A stretch of DNA of 64,000 bases from the NCBI RefSeq assembly GCF_006476045.1, contig NZ_SRZY01000030.1, forward strand, positions 1-64,000, in the 5' to 3' direction. The translations under genes and the position numbers were made by a program. The DNA comes from Sphingobacterium lumbrici. Lineage in GTDB: Bacteria > Bacteroidota > Bacteroidia > Sphingobacteriales > Sphingobacteriaceae. Under the pieces are notes generated by a model. It was not told where the DNA came from. It was given only the letters and a program-made list of their open reading frames with translations, and did no database searches. Shown one piece after another: positions 1-8,862 of the stretch; position 1 is the stretch's first letter, and each line of letters opens with the position of its first letter.

Positions 1-365
1 GATGGACAGAAAGCCAAAAGCACCGTGCAGAACTTTTATTCCAGCGATTTCCTCTTCTAAAAAAAGCGTATGATCTGGGCATAGCATTGGGAGATATCTT
101 CAATAAATGCAGAGACAAGAAAGTCGCATTTACCAAACTTGGCCTATGGCATAATCAGGTAGAAGCCTCAGGGATAGCACCTTTTGAAAGCGTGGCCAGA
201 TCTATCGCTGCCCATCATCCCTATATCCTACATTACTTCGATAACAAAAGCACCAACGCTTCAGCAGAATCCTTCAATGCCAAACTGAAAGCATTCAGAA
301 GTGTCTTCCGGGGTGTTAGGGATACTCAATTCTTTCTTTATAGGGTAATGAAATTATATGCTTAA
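1..365 (+). CDS. Transposase, C-terminal part (ISAon1/ISL3-like)
   Basis: The reading frame is open from base 3 to the stop at 363-365, so only the C-terminal 120 or so residues are in the window; the first ATG/TTG inside the window is not the real start. The end of the protein (NAKLKAFRSVFRGVRD followed by FFLYRVMKLYA) has the look of DDE transposases of the ISL3/ISAon1 group that are common in Sphingobacteriaceae. The catalytic part and the left end of the element lie outside, so it cannot be said whether the element is complete. The terminal inverted repeat probably falls within 365-400, but its partner is not visible. The family call rests on recalled resemblance only. Confidence 0.72.
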   Translation, partial: WTESQKHRAELLFQRFPLLKKAYDLGIALGDIFNKCRDKKVAFTKLGLWHNQVEASGIAPFESVARSIAAHHPYILHYFDNKSTNASAESFNAKLKAFRSVFRGVRDTQFFLYRVMKLYA

Positions 366-399
366 AAATTATCTTCCCCCAAAGATTCCGCTTGATCCC

Positions 400-468
400 A
401 ATTTTACATTTATAGCCGGGGCGGTGGCTGCAGGGAAATTTGTACTTGATCCGGAAATACGCCTATAG
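400..468 (+). pseudogene. Possible 3' tail of a gene cut by the IS
   Basis: Downstream of the transposase a frame reads NFTFIAGAVAAGKFVLDPEI-RL and stops at 466-468, a few bases before a strong hairpin terminator. This is the layout expected if the insertion sequence landed near the end of a gene. It has no start of its own and I recognise no family, so it may equally be chance. Confidence 0.22.
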
Positions 469-472
469 GCAT

Positions 473-505
473 AAAAAAAGGTCTTTTTTTTAAAAAAGAC
501 CTTTT
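473..505 (-). terminator. Bidirectional intrinsic terminator (tRNA-Asn side)
   Basis: A perfect inverted repeat has arms at 476-489 and 492-505 with a two-base loop. On the minus strand it is followed by a run of T, fitting termination of the tRNA-Asn transcript; on the plus strand it would end transcription coming out of the insertion sequence. Confidence 0.7.
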
Positions 506-518
506 AATAAATTTATTG

Positions 519-592
519 CTCCTGAAGCTGGGCTCGAACCAGCGACCCTCTGATTAACAGTCAGATGCTCTAACCAGCTGAGCTATTCAGGA
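519..592 (-). tRNA. tRNA-Asn (anticodon GTT)
   Basis: The minus strand folds into a full cloverleaf of 74 bases. Acceptor arms TCCTGAA/TTCAGGA pair, the D arm contains AGCTCAGCTGGTTAGAGC, and the T arm contains GGTTCGAGCC. The anticodon stem TCTGA/TCAGA encloses loop CTGTTAA, giving GTT. The 3' CCA is not encoded. A hairpin terminator follows within 14 bases. Confidence 0.97.
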
Positions 593-718
593 ATCTGGCT
601 ATTTGTTTCCGAGACCTCATTTCCGTTTCGGTGATGCAATTATCGGAAGTTTAAAGGATTTGTCCAAATATTTTTTTCATTTTTTACACAAGTCATTCAT
701 TGCCAACAAGAATAATTT

Positions 719-2098
719 TTAAAGCAAAACACCCGATAAAAGTAAGGTTGCAAAAGTGAAATAAATAATTAATCCGGTAACATCAACAAGTGTCGAGACA
801 AAGGGAGCGGACGAACTAGCCGGATCAGCTCCCATCTTCCGTAAGATAAAGGGAAGCATAGAACCCGTTAAAGACCCCCACAGCACTACACCTACTAATG
901 AAAAACTCACAACCAACGCAATCAAAAACCAATGTTCACCGTAATGATCTGTAAAAAACTGCCAAGTGGCTATCCTGATAAAGCCTAGTGTTCCCAAAAT
1001 GAGTCCAAGCGCTAAACCCGATAAAATCTCTCTTTTCATGACACGCCACCAATCGGCGAGAGATACTTCTCCTAGTGCCATAGCCTGAATAATCAATGTC
1101 GACGCCTGAGAGCCACTGTTACCCCCGCTAGACATAATCAATGGCATCAAAGCAAAAAGTATCACAGCGCTCATCAATTGCGCTTCAAAATGCTCAATAA
1201 CTGTCGCTGTTAACAATTGTCCTAAAAAAAGAACAACAAGCCAACCTGCGCGTTTTTTGACGAGGTGCAGTACAGATACATCCAGATATGGTTCATCCAG
1301 CGCCTCTGTACCCCCAAAACGTTGCATATCCTCTGTATACTCTTCGTTGGCCACCCAAAGGATATCATCAATAGTCACAATCCCTAACATAATCCCTTGC
1401 TCATCAATAACCGGAAGTGCAACCCGATTATTCATACGGAACACATTGACGGCATCTTCTTGGGGATCATTCGCATTTAAAGAAATTAAACGATTATCAA
1501 TCAAGTCGCCCACCATCGTATCTAGCTCCGCCAACAAAATATCTTTTATCCGAATATCATCCATGAGCTTACCATCCGAATCAATGACGTATAATACGTC
1601 AATCGTTTCCGAGGCGTTACCATATCTACGGATATGATCCAGTATTCGTGAAATAGTCCAGTGTGCTTTAACAGTAATATAATCGGGGGTCATCAAACGA
1701 CCAACGCTGTCTTCGGGATATCCCAAGAGAGAGAGGGCTTCTTTGCGTTCCTCTGGCGAAAGCATAATGATCAGACGCTTTACCACGTCACCTTTTAGCT
1801 CTCCGAAAAATGACGTCCGATCATCGGGAGGCATCTCATTAATTATCTCTCTAATCTTTGAAGCAGAAAGCTTTTTGAATATCCGCTCTTGTGTCGGAAA
1901 GTCCAAAATTCTAAAAACATTGACAGCCCTTTTTAGATGAAGCGTTTCGAGAAATAAAGCACCGTGCTCCGGAAGTTCATCGATCAATTCCTCAACATCA
2001 GATATGTTCAACTCATTAAGAAAATCCTCCAGTCCAACCCGATTGTTTTCGTCAATCAACTGTTCAACTTGCGCGACTTGCATTTCCAATTCTTCCAT
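719..2098 (-). CDS. mgtE: Magnesium transporter MgtE
   Basis: This is an inner-membrane Mg2+ channel/transporter of the MgtE family. At 459 residues it has the usual length. The N-terminal half is a superhelical MgtE-N domain (about 30-130), followed by two CBS domains (about 135-260) that gate the channel by sensing cytosolic Mg2+. The C-terminal half has five membrane helices with the family motif GGNSGSQAST near residue 327. The start is supported by a strong Shine-Dalgarno sequence (AGGAGG) six bases upstream. The gene stands alone: a tRNA lies downstream and a 637-base AT-rich gap upstream. I saw no leader resembling the M-box Mg2+ riboswitch. Confidence 0.96.
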   Translation of the reverse strand: MEELEMQVAQVEQLIDENNRVGLEDFLNELNISDVEELIDELPEHGALFLETLHLKRAVNVFRILDFPTQERIFKKLSASKIREIINEMPPDDRTSFFGELKGDVVKRLIIMLSPEERKEALSLLGYPEDSVGRLMTPDYITVKAHWTISRILDHIRRYGNASETIDVLYVIDSDGKLMDDIRIKDILLAELDTMVGDLIDNRLISLNANDPQEDAVNVFRMNNRVALPVIDEQGIMLGIVTIDDILWVANEEYTEDMQRFGGTEALDEPYLDVSVLHLVKKRAGWLVVLFLGQLLTATVIEHFEAQLMSAVILFALMPLIMSSGGNSGSQASTLIIQAMALGEVSLADWWRVMKREILSGLALGLILGTLGFIRIATWQFFTDHYGEHWFLIALVVSFSLVGVVLWGSLTGSMLPFILRKMGADPASSSAPFVSTLVDVTGLIIYFTFATLLLSGVLL

Positions 2099-2104
2099 TT
2101 ACGC

Positions 2105-2110
2105 CCTCCT
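2105..2110 (-). promoter_or_regulatory. Strong Shine-Dalgarno site of mgtE
   Basis: The minus strand reads AGGAGG, then GCGTAA, then ATG. A full SD six bases before the start is worth recording because most genes in this window lack one, as usual in Bacteroidota. It fixes the mgtE start. Confidence 0.7.
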
Positions 2111-2735
2111 AAAAAATATGATCTTACATCGGTCTGTTAATTATTTTTTTATGCTGCAAAAGTCGTTTATTTTAATGAAAAAAAATAATGTTTTTTGTCT
2201 AAGTTACAAATAGTATTTTTAAAATATACACACGCACCTCTCAATTAAAAAAACAAAACAACGACATGTTGTCAGAACAAATATCCTATGTTCTAAACAT
2301 TTCTTTTTGTTCTGTACACGTTTAGAAAAATGATACCAAAATAAAACTCCGAGATTCCGCATAAAAAGCAATCTACTACTCTCTCCATTTTTCATGTTAT
2401 GCTCTTTAACACATTTTTAAGATATAGCGAGCGCTAAAAAAAACTTAATAACGTCTCACAACTATTAGGTTTTAAAATAAGGACACCTCACAAAAGACTA
2501 TACATGAAATAGAAATATTAATAAAAAAACAGTACATTCGTTTTGATGTAAGTGATTGCAATTTACCAACATGAACAAGCGCTTAAAAATCAAAATTAAC
2601 GCAAAAAAATATGACATATTCAATTATAAATAATTAACCATAACACACATATAATCAAATCTTAAAATACAATAACTAAATTAAAGATAAATATAAAAAA
2701 TTATATTTTAACTAATATTTTTAGCAAACAACAAG
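2111..2735. other. AT-rich intergenic gap, no gene recognised
   Basis: This stretch lies between the divergent mgtE and the 2736 gene and is strikingly AT-rich, especially from about 2500 onward. The only small frame seen is an ATG at 2571 giving about 20 residues (lysine-rich, stop at 2631-2633), which I do not call a gene. No perfect TAnnTTTG box, RNA gene or riboswitch was recognised. Confidence 0.6.
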
Positions 2736-5552
2736 ATGACCTCAATATACAAAAACAAACATATATATATCAGCATTTTAACACCATTTATATTAACAAT
2801 AAATTTATCAATAGCATTTGCTCAATTATTTGATGGCTCACAGTCCCATTTTCGTATTAAATGGAGACAGATAAACACCGACAAATTTCAGCTTATCTTC
2901 CCGGAAGAATTCTCTTCGGCTGCCCCTACCCTTGCCAACAGACTCGAATTATTTATTGACCAGACAGCTTCCAAATTGAATCGACCCTCAAAAAAAATAA
3001 GCATTATATTACAACAAAACCATATCGCACAGAATGGCTTCGTTCAACTAGCGCCTCGTAAATCAGAACTCTACGGCACGCCTTCTTCTATTGCGGATAA
3101 TCAGGAATGGCTCCCGAATTTAGCACTTCATGAGAGTAGACATTTCGCACAATTTGACAATTTGACAGGAAATTTAAAGAAACCATTTTTTGAACAATTT
3201 GCTCTGGCTCTCTTCGGGCTTAATCTTCCTGCTTGGTTTTTTGAAGGTGATGCCGTGCTTCAAGAGACTCTTTTTTCAACTGGCGGACGAGGAAGATTGG
3301 CTTCATGGAACATGCCTATCCGCGCGAACATCCAGTCTGATCTATCATTCGATTTTAACAAATATGTCCACGGTTCTTTCAAGGATCTTGTTCCGAGTTA
3401 CTATACCATCGGGTATTTTATGAACAGCTACCTCTATGAAAAGGACCCCGAAATCCATGGCAAAATTTTGGATGAAATGAATGGAAAATTAGTTCGACCT
3501 TTCAACTTTGAGCATAGTTTAAAAAAGTATTCAGCGCAAAAGAGTAATCAACTTTTTAAATCCACAATGCAAGATCTCACTAAAAAGTGGGAGAACCTAA
3601 CCGGTATAAATTCGCGAAGTTCAATTGAAATAGTGGATCGATTCCCTACGGATTACCTTCTTCCTCAAATGGCAAATAACACCGTATACGCACTTCAACA
3701 TAGTCGACAGTTTACACCGAGAATCGTCCGTTTAGAAAGCGATGATACGAAACAACGCTATAAAAAAGTCGTGCAGATCGGTCAACAATTAACACCTTAC
3801 TTTCATTTGCAAGGCCATCTCATGGTATGGGATGAATACCGAAAGGATCCGAGATTTGAAAAACAGACGTATAACATCATTAATATATATGATATCAACA
3901 CAGGAAAAATACGCAGTCTTACCCACAAGACACGCTATTATTCTCCCGTGCTTTCAACAGATTTGAGTGAAATAGCCGTTATAGAAGTAAGTTTAGCAAA
4001 CCGTGCTCAAGTTATTTTTCTGGATATTAATAACGGCAACAAACTTGACTCGATTCCCATGCCAGCGGGCACCCACATTCAGCAGCCACACTTTAACAGA
4101 GCTGGCGACAAGCTTATCGCGATAGCGGTGAATGAGAAAGGCACTAACCTTATTGAGATAAACAGAAAGAATAAAGAACTAAAATACCTGCTCGACTGGT
4201 CTAATTTTCAATTGGAAAGACCTGTATATGCTGGAGAACGTATCGTTTTTAAAGCCAACTTTAACGATAAGGATGACATTTATGTATTTGAGAACAACAG
4301 TATTTCATCATTGACAGATAGTCAATTTGGGGCGTTTAATCCTTCTGTAGACAAAGACACCTTGTATTACAACACGTATACCACCAACGGTTATAAAGTA
4401 AAGAAGAAGTTGTTGGTAAATGATACTGAAAAGAGGACCATCCCTTCGATTGCACATACGCTATATCCCAGCCAAAATGAGGCTTCATACGATTTACTAT
4501 CCCCTGTCAAGGATTACCCTATTCAGCATTACAATGTCACAAAACACAGTTTTAACTTCCATAGCATTACATTAAGTGGTAATGATTTCGAAAGTTTTGA
4601 CAATTTAAAACCTGGAATATTTTGGATTTCGAATGACATATTGAATACCACCACAGCAAAACTTGGCTATGAATACGATACCGAAATCGAAAAAAGCACC
4701 TATTCGGCAGAAGTAAGTTATCAACGATATTTCCCTAAGATATCTCTTTCTTATAAAAACAGAGGACAATTGGGACAGGCTACACGTAACAGTAACCGGG
4801 ATTCGATTATTAATTTTGATTATCGGGAACATTATTTTGCAGCAGATATCCAACTTCCCTTTAGCATATATAGGGGAAATAAAATATACAGTTATGGCGT
4901 CAACATGGGAACTTCTTATCAAAAAAGATACGACCTTAGCCTGACTACGTTAAGCAACTTCAACGATGTCATCAGCTTTCCATTAAATTACCAAATCTAT
5001 TTTAATAAAAACAGCTTACGGGCGACCATGGATCTACTCCCCCGCTGGGGACAAAACGTTAGTTTTATCTATCGTCACCTTCCATTCGAAAACGAGTTAA
5101 ATGGAGACATCTGGTCGCTCCGCACTAATTTCTACTTTCCGGGAATCCTGTTAAACCACAGCCTACAGGTACGTTATTCCATGCAGGAATCCTCGGGAAG
5201 GTATTTATATTTGAATGATATCCCTCTCGTAAATGGATTTGCTAATTTTCGCTCTCCGGTAGTAAAAAACACATTGCTATTTGACTACAGACTGCCAATT
5301 GCCTATCCGGATTGGTCTATCGGTAATATAGCCTATTTAAAAAGAATTAGAGGGGTTGTTTCCGCTGACTATCAAAACCTGACAGAAGCGGATTTGTCAC
5401 CCAAAACTGTTGGTGCAGGTATTTCATTTGACTTCAATGCCTTTAAGTATCCTCTCCCCTTATTTACACTGGGTTCTAGATTGACATATATTAACGACAA
5501 CACGGCAAAAACCCGAATAGTACCTACGTTTAGTTTGGGGTACAGTTATTAG
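2736..5552 (+). CDS. Exported HExxH metalloprotease-like / propeller / outer-membrane barrel protein
   Basis: This 938-residue protein begins with a signal peptide ending around AFA-Q30. The N-terminal domain carries HESRH at residues 132-136 and, 34 residues later, PAWFFEG with E170; this is the HExxH...WxxEG layout of gluzincin zinc proteases, so the active-site ligands appear complete. Residues from about 305 to 590 contain repeats of the kind found in TolB/WD40-like beta-propellers. From about 620 to the C-terminus the sequence alternates polar and hydrophobic residues with many aromatics and ends in GYSY, as outer-membrane beta-barrels do. The likely reading is a surface or periplasmic protease anchored by its own barrel. 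Function and substrate are unknown. The upstream region is very AT-rich; no operon partner is evident. Confidence 0.65.
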   Translation: MTSIYKNKHIYISILTPFILTINLSIAFAQLFDGSQSHFRIKWRQINTDKFQLIFPEEFSSAAPTLANRLELFIDQTASKLNRPSKKISIILQQNHIAQNGFVQLAPRKSELYGTPSSIADNQEWLPNLALHESRHFAQFDNLTGNLKKPFFEQFALALFGLNLPAWFFEGDAVLQETLFSTGGRGRLASWNMPIRANIQSDLSFDFNKYVHGSFKDLVPSYYTIGYFMNSYLYEKDPEIHGKILDEMNGKLVRPFNFEHSLKKYSAQKSNQLFKSTMQDLTKKWENLTGINSRSSIEIVDRFPTDYLLPQMANNTVYALQHSRQFTPRIVRLESDDTKQRYKKVVQIGQQLTPYFHLQGHLMVWDEYRKDPRFEKQTYNIINIYDINTGKIRSLTHKTRYYSPVLSTDLSEIAVIEVSLANRAQVIFLDINNGNKLDSIPMPAGTHIQQPHFNRAGDKLIAIAVNEKGTNLIEINRKNKELKYLLDWSNFQLERPVYAGERIVFKANFNDKDDIYVFENNSISSLTDSQFGAFNPSVDKDTLYYNTYTTNGYKVKKKLLVNDTEKRTIPSIAHTLYPSQNEASYDLLSPVKDYPIQHYNVTKHSFNFHSITLSGNDFESFDNLKPGIFWISNDILNTTTAKLGYEYDTEIEKSTYSAEVSYQRYFPKISLSYKNRGQLGQATRNSNRDSIINFDYREHYFAADIQLPFSIYRGNKIYSYGVNMGTSYQKRYDLSLTTLSNFNDVISFPLNYQIYFNKNSLRATMDLLPRWGQNVSFIYRHLPFENELNGDIWSLRTNFYFPGILLNHSLQVRYSMQESSGRYLYLNDIPLVNGFANFRSPVVKNTLLFDYRLPIAYPDWSIGNIAYLKRIRGVVSADYQNLTEADLSPKTVGAGISFDFNAFKYPLPLFTLGSRLTYINDNTAKTRIVPTFSLGYSY

Positions 5553-5707
5553 TGGAATACTCATAGAACATTTGGCGGTTATTGGGAAATAGTGAAAGAC
5601 TTGACTTAAATTGGGCATTTTCTCTGAAAACTTTAAAACAAAAAATATGTGAAGACGTTATATTAATTACAGCAAATAGTAAATCCCTCAACAAAACAAG
5701 TTATAAT

Positions 5708-6130
5708 ATGGCAATTATATCTACTGAGGCTGAGATACAAGAAAGATTATCCGCCGTTTATGAAGAATTAATAAATACAAAAAATGTCATCCGGAATGAA
5801 CTCATTGAATCTCGGCTAAATTATAATAAAGCCTGCGACAAGCATATTCAAACAGGTTTTAGTTGCGAATACGAATGGATTGATGCAGAGATCTCACACC
5901 AAGAACACTTCATAAAATATGACATCTATTGCCATCTTCTCGAAATTGTGAATGATTTCCGAGATCTGTACGGACAATTCCCTGAATACCATCAAATGTA
6001 CGTGACACTAAATTTAATCATGCTTCAATTGGCTAGAGAGGAGAAATATGAATTAGCCGCAATACTTAAAAATTGGGTAGACCGGATAAAACGTATAATA
6101 AAAGAAAGATCTCCACAGCTGGCTGATTGA
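5708..6130 (+). CDS. Hypothetical protein with UVR-like C-terminal helix pair
   Basis: The protein has 140 residues when started at ATG 5708; a longer frame exists from a TTG at 5582, but its 42 extra residues look non-coding and no ribosome site supports them. The sequence is helical and charged. Near the C-terminus, LAREEKYELAAILKNWVDRI resembles the UVR motif (UvrB/UvrC interaction helix pair found also in McsA and some bacterial small proteins). I recognise no family for the rest. It lies 155 bases behind the 2736 protease gene and faces pssA. Confidence 0.55.
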   Translation: MAIISTEAEIQERLSAVYEELINTKNVIRNELIESRLNYNKACDKHIQTGFSCEYEWIDAEISHQEHFIKYDIYCHLLEIVNDFRDLYGQFPEYHQMYVTLNLIMLQLAREEKYELAAILKNWVDRIKRIIKERSPQLAD

Positions 6131-6212
6131 TGTATTATCTTTTATTTTATTAGACCCGATCAAAAATCTGTATACCAGGGAAAACATCCGGAATATTACA
6201 ATTACTATGCGT

Positions 6213-6884
6213 CTATTTTTTAGCGAAATGTAGGACAGAAAAAATGATATATAGAACAAATATCATGGGCACTGCCAATACTTTGACTATTAAAACCAGT
6301 ATAAAGGACACTATAAGGAAGAGGTATTTGAATTTATTCTCCATCCATCCTAGGGAAGAAAGCTTCATCGAAAATAACCTCAATTCGCAAACAAGCAAAT
6401 AACTACATACCAATACAATGGTCAACAGCACGTATATATTTTGCAATATAGATGGGTATTGTACCCCGACAAAGGGCAGCGAAATAATAAAAAATGTATT
6501 CATCGGTGTATTTACACCTATAAAATCAGAACTCTGACGTGCGTCTATATTAAATTTTGCTAAACGTAATGCCGAAAAAATGGTAACAATAAAACCTAAA
6601 AATGGGATATATTCATTTGTTGTCACATTTTCCAATAATTTAAACATGACGGATCCGGGAAGAAATCCAAAACTTATTACATCAGCTAACGAATCCAGCT
6701 CTTTACCTATCAACGATTTCACATGTAGTAATCTAGCAACCATACCATCAAAGAAGTCAAAAATACCGGAAGCCAACACGCAATAGAAAGCTGCTACAAA
6801 ATCTCCGTTCAAAACAAACAGGATCCCAATACATCCGCTAAATAAATTCAAACATGTAATGGTATTCGGTATATATTTCTTCAT
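6213..6884 (-). CDS. pssA: CDP-diacylglycerol--serine O-phosphatidyltransferase
   Basis: PssA is an integral membrane enzyme that makes phosphatidylserine from CDP-diacylglycerol and serine, the step leading to phosphatidylethanolamine. The CDP-alcohol phosphotransferase motif DGx2ARx8Gx3Dx3D is complete (DGMVARL...GKELDSLAD), followed by VISFGFLPG. Several membrane helices follow. I start it at ATG 6884 (MKKYIPNTITCLN), which fits the family; an ATG at 6953 is in frame but lies beyond a terminator hairpin. With this start the protein has 223 residues. It lies downstream of rho on the same strand, separated by two stem-loops. Confidence 0.93.
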   Translation of the reverse strand: MKKYIPNTITCLNLFSGCIGILFVLNGDFVAAFYCVLASGIFDFFDGMVARLLHVKSLIGKELDSLADVISFGFLPGSVMFKLLENVTTNEYIPFLGFIVTIFSALRLAKFNIDARQSSDFIGVNTPMNTFFIISLPFVGVQYPSILQNIYVLLTIVLVCSYLLVCELRLFSMKLSSLGWMENKFKYLFLIVSFILVLIVKVLAVPMIFVLYIIFSVLHFAKK

Positions 6885-6891
6885 CAACTGC

Positions 6892-6923
6892 AAATAAAAA
6901 AGCCATCTAAAATTAGATGGCTT
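6892..6923 (-). terminator. Hairpin terminator between rho and pssA
   Basis: Eleven-base perfect arms (6900-6910 and 6913-6923) with a two-base loop are followed on the minus strand by a T-rich tract. The tract ends about 8 bases before the pssA start, leaving no room for a promoter, so it may work as an attenuator or leak. Confidence 0.7.
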
Positions 6924-6933
6924 AAACTTAGAT

Positions 6934-6984
6934 AAATTTGCCTTTATATGCAATTATAATCGCATTGAATATAAAGGCAAATTT
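6934..6984 (-). repeat. 16-bp perfect inverted repeat in rho-pssA leader
   Basis: Arms at 6934-6949 and 6969-6984 are perfect complements and enclose a 19-base loop, which itself has short complementary ends. It lies upstream of the terminator hairpin in the direction of transcription. Only a weak T run follows, so it is less likely to be a plain terminator. Confidence 0.7.
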
Positions 6985-7045
6985 TCGGTCTCTCCTCCGC
7001 CTTTAAAAACTCATTTATAGAGGAAAAATATTAATAATTCAGGGA

Positions 7046-8545
7046 TTATCCATTCATACTTATTAAAAACTCTTCATTGGATCTTGTTCCACGCATTTGT
7101 TGTAACAAAAACTCCATTGCTTCAGTAGAATTCATATCTGATAAATGGTTTCTAAGCACCCAAAGTCTTTGTAAAGCATCTCTATCCATTAATAGATCAT
7201 CACGACGCGTGCTTGAAGCAGTCAGATCGATAGCAGGGAATATACGCTTGTTAGATAATTTACGATCCAATTGCAATTCCATGTTACCTGTTCCTTTGAA
7301 CTCTTCAAAGATTACATCATCCATCTTAGAGCCTGTTTCCGTCAATGCCGTTGCCAAAATAGTTAACGAACCGCCATTTTCGATATTACGTGCCGCGCCG
7401 AAGAAACGTTTTGGCTTATGTAATGCATTTGCGTCCACACCACCAGATAAGATCTTACCAGATGCCGGAGCGACCGTATTGTAAGCACGAGCCAAGCGGG
7501 TGATAGAATCCAATAAAACAACTACATCATGTCCGCATTCTACCATGCGTTTCGCTTTTTCTAAAACGATATTTGCAATTTTGACATGTCTTTCAGCAGG
7601 TTCATCAAATGTTGAAGAAACTACTTCAGCACGTACATTACGTGCCATATCTGTCACCTCTTCCGGACGCTCATCAATTAAAAGAATAATCAAATAAACT
7701 TCAGGGTGGTTCTTTGCGATGGCATTAGCTACTTCCTTCAATAAATTAGTTTTCCCCGTTTTTGGCTGTGCAACGATCAATCCACGCTGGCCTTTACCAA
7801 TGGGTGTAAACAAATCCATGATACGTGTAGAATAGTTGTTTGATCCTAAGTCCAAATTCAACTTTTCATCCGGAAATAATGGTGTCAAGAAGTCGAAAGG
7901 AACACGATCCCTTACTTCTGCAGGATTTTGTCCGTTGATAGATTCGATACGTACTAACGGAAAATATTTTTCCCCCTCCTTAGGAGGACGAATACTACCT
8001 CTTACATTATCTCCTGTTTTTAGTCCAAAAAGTTTAATCTGCGATTGAGACACATAAATATCATCCGGAGAAGTCAAATAATTATAATCTGATGAACGTA
8101 AAAAACCATAACCATCAGGCATAATTTCCAATACACCTTCATTCACGATAACATTATCGAAATCAGCGCTTGAAGCAGAAGAAATTTCTGTTCTTTTTAT
8201 TTCTACTGTAGTTGATGATACAGGGGTATATTGTTCTTCAGCTTTAGAACTATCTGTAGGGAATAAGATAGGCTCGTTGTCAGTATCTGCTTTTATACGC
8301 TTGGTTACCGGAACAGGATCGGTCTTTAAAGTTCTTGTTCTACGTCTAGGTCTATCTTCTGATTCCTCTTCCACAAGAACAGGTTCAGCTATTGCACTTT
8401 TTTCCTCAACTGGTTGTTTTGCTATATCTGAGATCTTGTCGATAAGTTCTTGTTTACGAAGCTTATCAGCATCTGCGACTCCCAAGACCTTAGCTATCTC
8501 GCGTAATTCTGACACGAGTTTAGAATTCAATTCGGTGATATCCAT
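7046..8545 (-). CDS. rho: Transcription termination factor Rho
   Basis: Rho is the hexameric RNA helicase that ends transcription of untranslated RNA. The 499-residue protein has the Rho N domain (1-45), an insert rich in charged residues (about 50-130) common in Bacteroidota, and the RNA-binding cold-shock-like domain (about 134-210, with DGYGFLR). The ATPase core has Walker A AQPKTGKT (259-266), the catalytic DERPEE segment (291-296), Walker B VVVLLD (341-346) and the arginine-rich [10 protein letters not shown]. The [21 protein letters not shown] stretch (367-387) includes the Q- and R-loops. The long gap upstream could hold an autoregulatory leader, but I found no firm promoter. Confidence 0.98.
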   Translation of the reverse strand: MDITELNSKLVSELREIAKVLGVADADKLRKQELIDKISDIAKQPVEEKSAIAEPVLVEEESEDRPRRRTRTLKTDPVPVTKRIKADTDNEPILFPTDSSKAEEQYTPVSSTTVEIKRTEISSASSADFDNVIVNEGVLEIMPDGYGFLRSSDYNYLTSPDDIYVSQSQIKLFGLKTGDNVRGSIRPPKEGEKYFPLVRIESINGQNPAEVRDRVPFDFLTPLFPDEKLNLDLGSNNYSTRIMDLFTPIGKGQRGLIVAQPKTGKTNLLKEVANAIAKNHPEVYLIILLIDERPEEVTDMARNVRAEVVSSTFDEPAERHVKIANIVLEKAKRMVECGHDVVVLLDSITRLARAYNTVAPASGKILSGGVDANALHKPKRFFGAARNIENGGSLTILATALTETGSKMDDVIFEEFKGTGNMELQLDRKLSNKRIFPAIDLTASSTRRDDLLMDRDALQRLWVLRNHLSDMNSTEAMEFLLQQMRGTRSNEEFLISMNG

Positions 8546-8862
8546 TAATGATATTTATGAGTTTTGGATTTTATTTTTTGAAACTCATTCTAGGCAAACT
8601 CAGATATCTTTTTTCTAAGCTTTTTTATTCAAAACGAAAAACAAGTAGTTTCTTATTTCTGAACTAGAACAAATTTGAGAATGCACAAAGAAAAACATAA
8701 CTATTGTAAAAACAAAAAAAAAATAAAAAAAGTTTTCCAAAACAGGACATATTAATGGCTTACCTGTTAATAAATTGATTTAGCAATAAAATGAATTAAG
8801 AAAAACTATTTTAATTCTCAAAATTAAGTTCGTAAGTTTATCCCCCGATAAAACCACGAAAT
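8546..8862. other. Divergent intergenic region rho / sugar transporter
   Basis: Only A/T-rich sequence with several A tracts is seen. A near-match to the TAnnTTTG box (TAAGTTTA) lies about 30 bases before the transporter start, and a TAATTTTG on the minus strand near 8819 could serve rho with a long leader; neither has a good upstream box. No gene or RNA was recognised. Confidence 0.4.

Noticed and set aside
2111-2735. Mg2+ riboswitch or small gene in the mgtE upstream gap
   Set aside because: No conserved motif or strong stem was recognised; the best small frame is about 20 lysine-rich residues.
5582-5707. N-terminal extension of the UVR-like small protein from a TTG
   Set aside because: No start signals, composition unlike the rest, and a good ATG exists at 5708.
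6885-6953. Extended PssA start at ATG 6953
   Set aside because: It would encode a charged extension across the terminator hairpin; the family begins at MKKYIPN. A short leader peptide cannot be excluded but is not supported.
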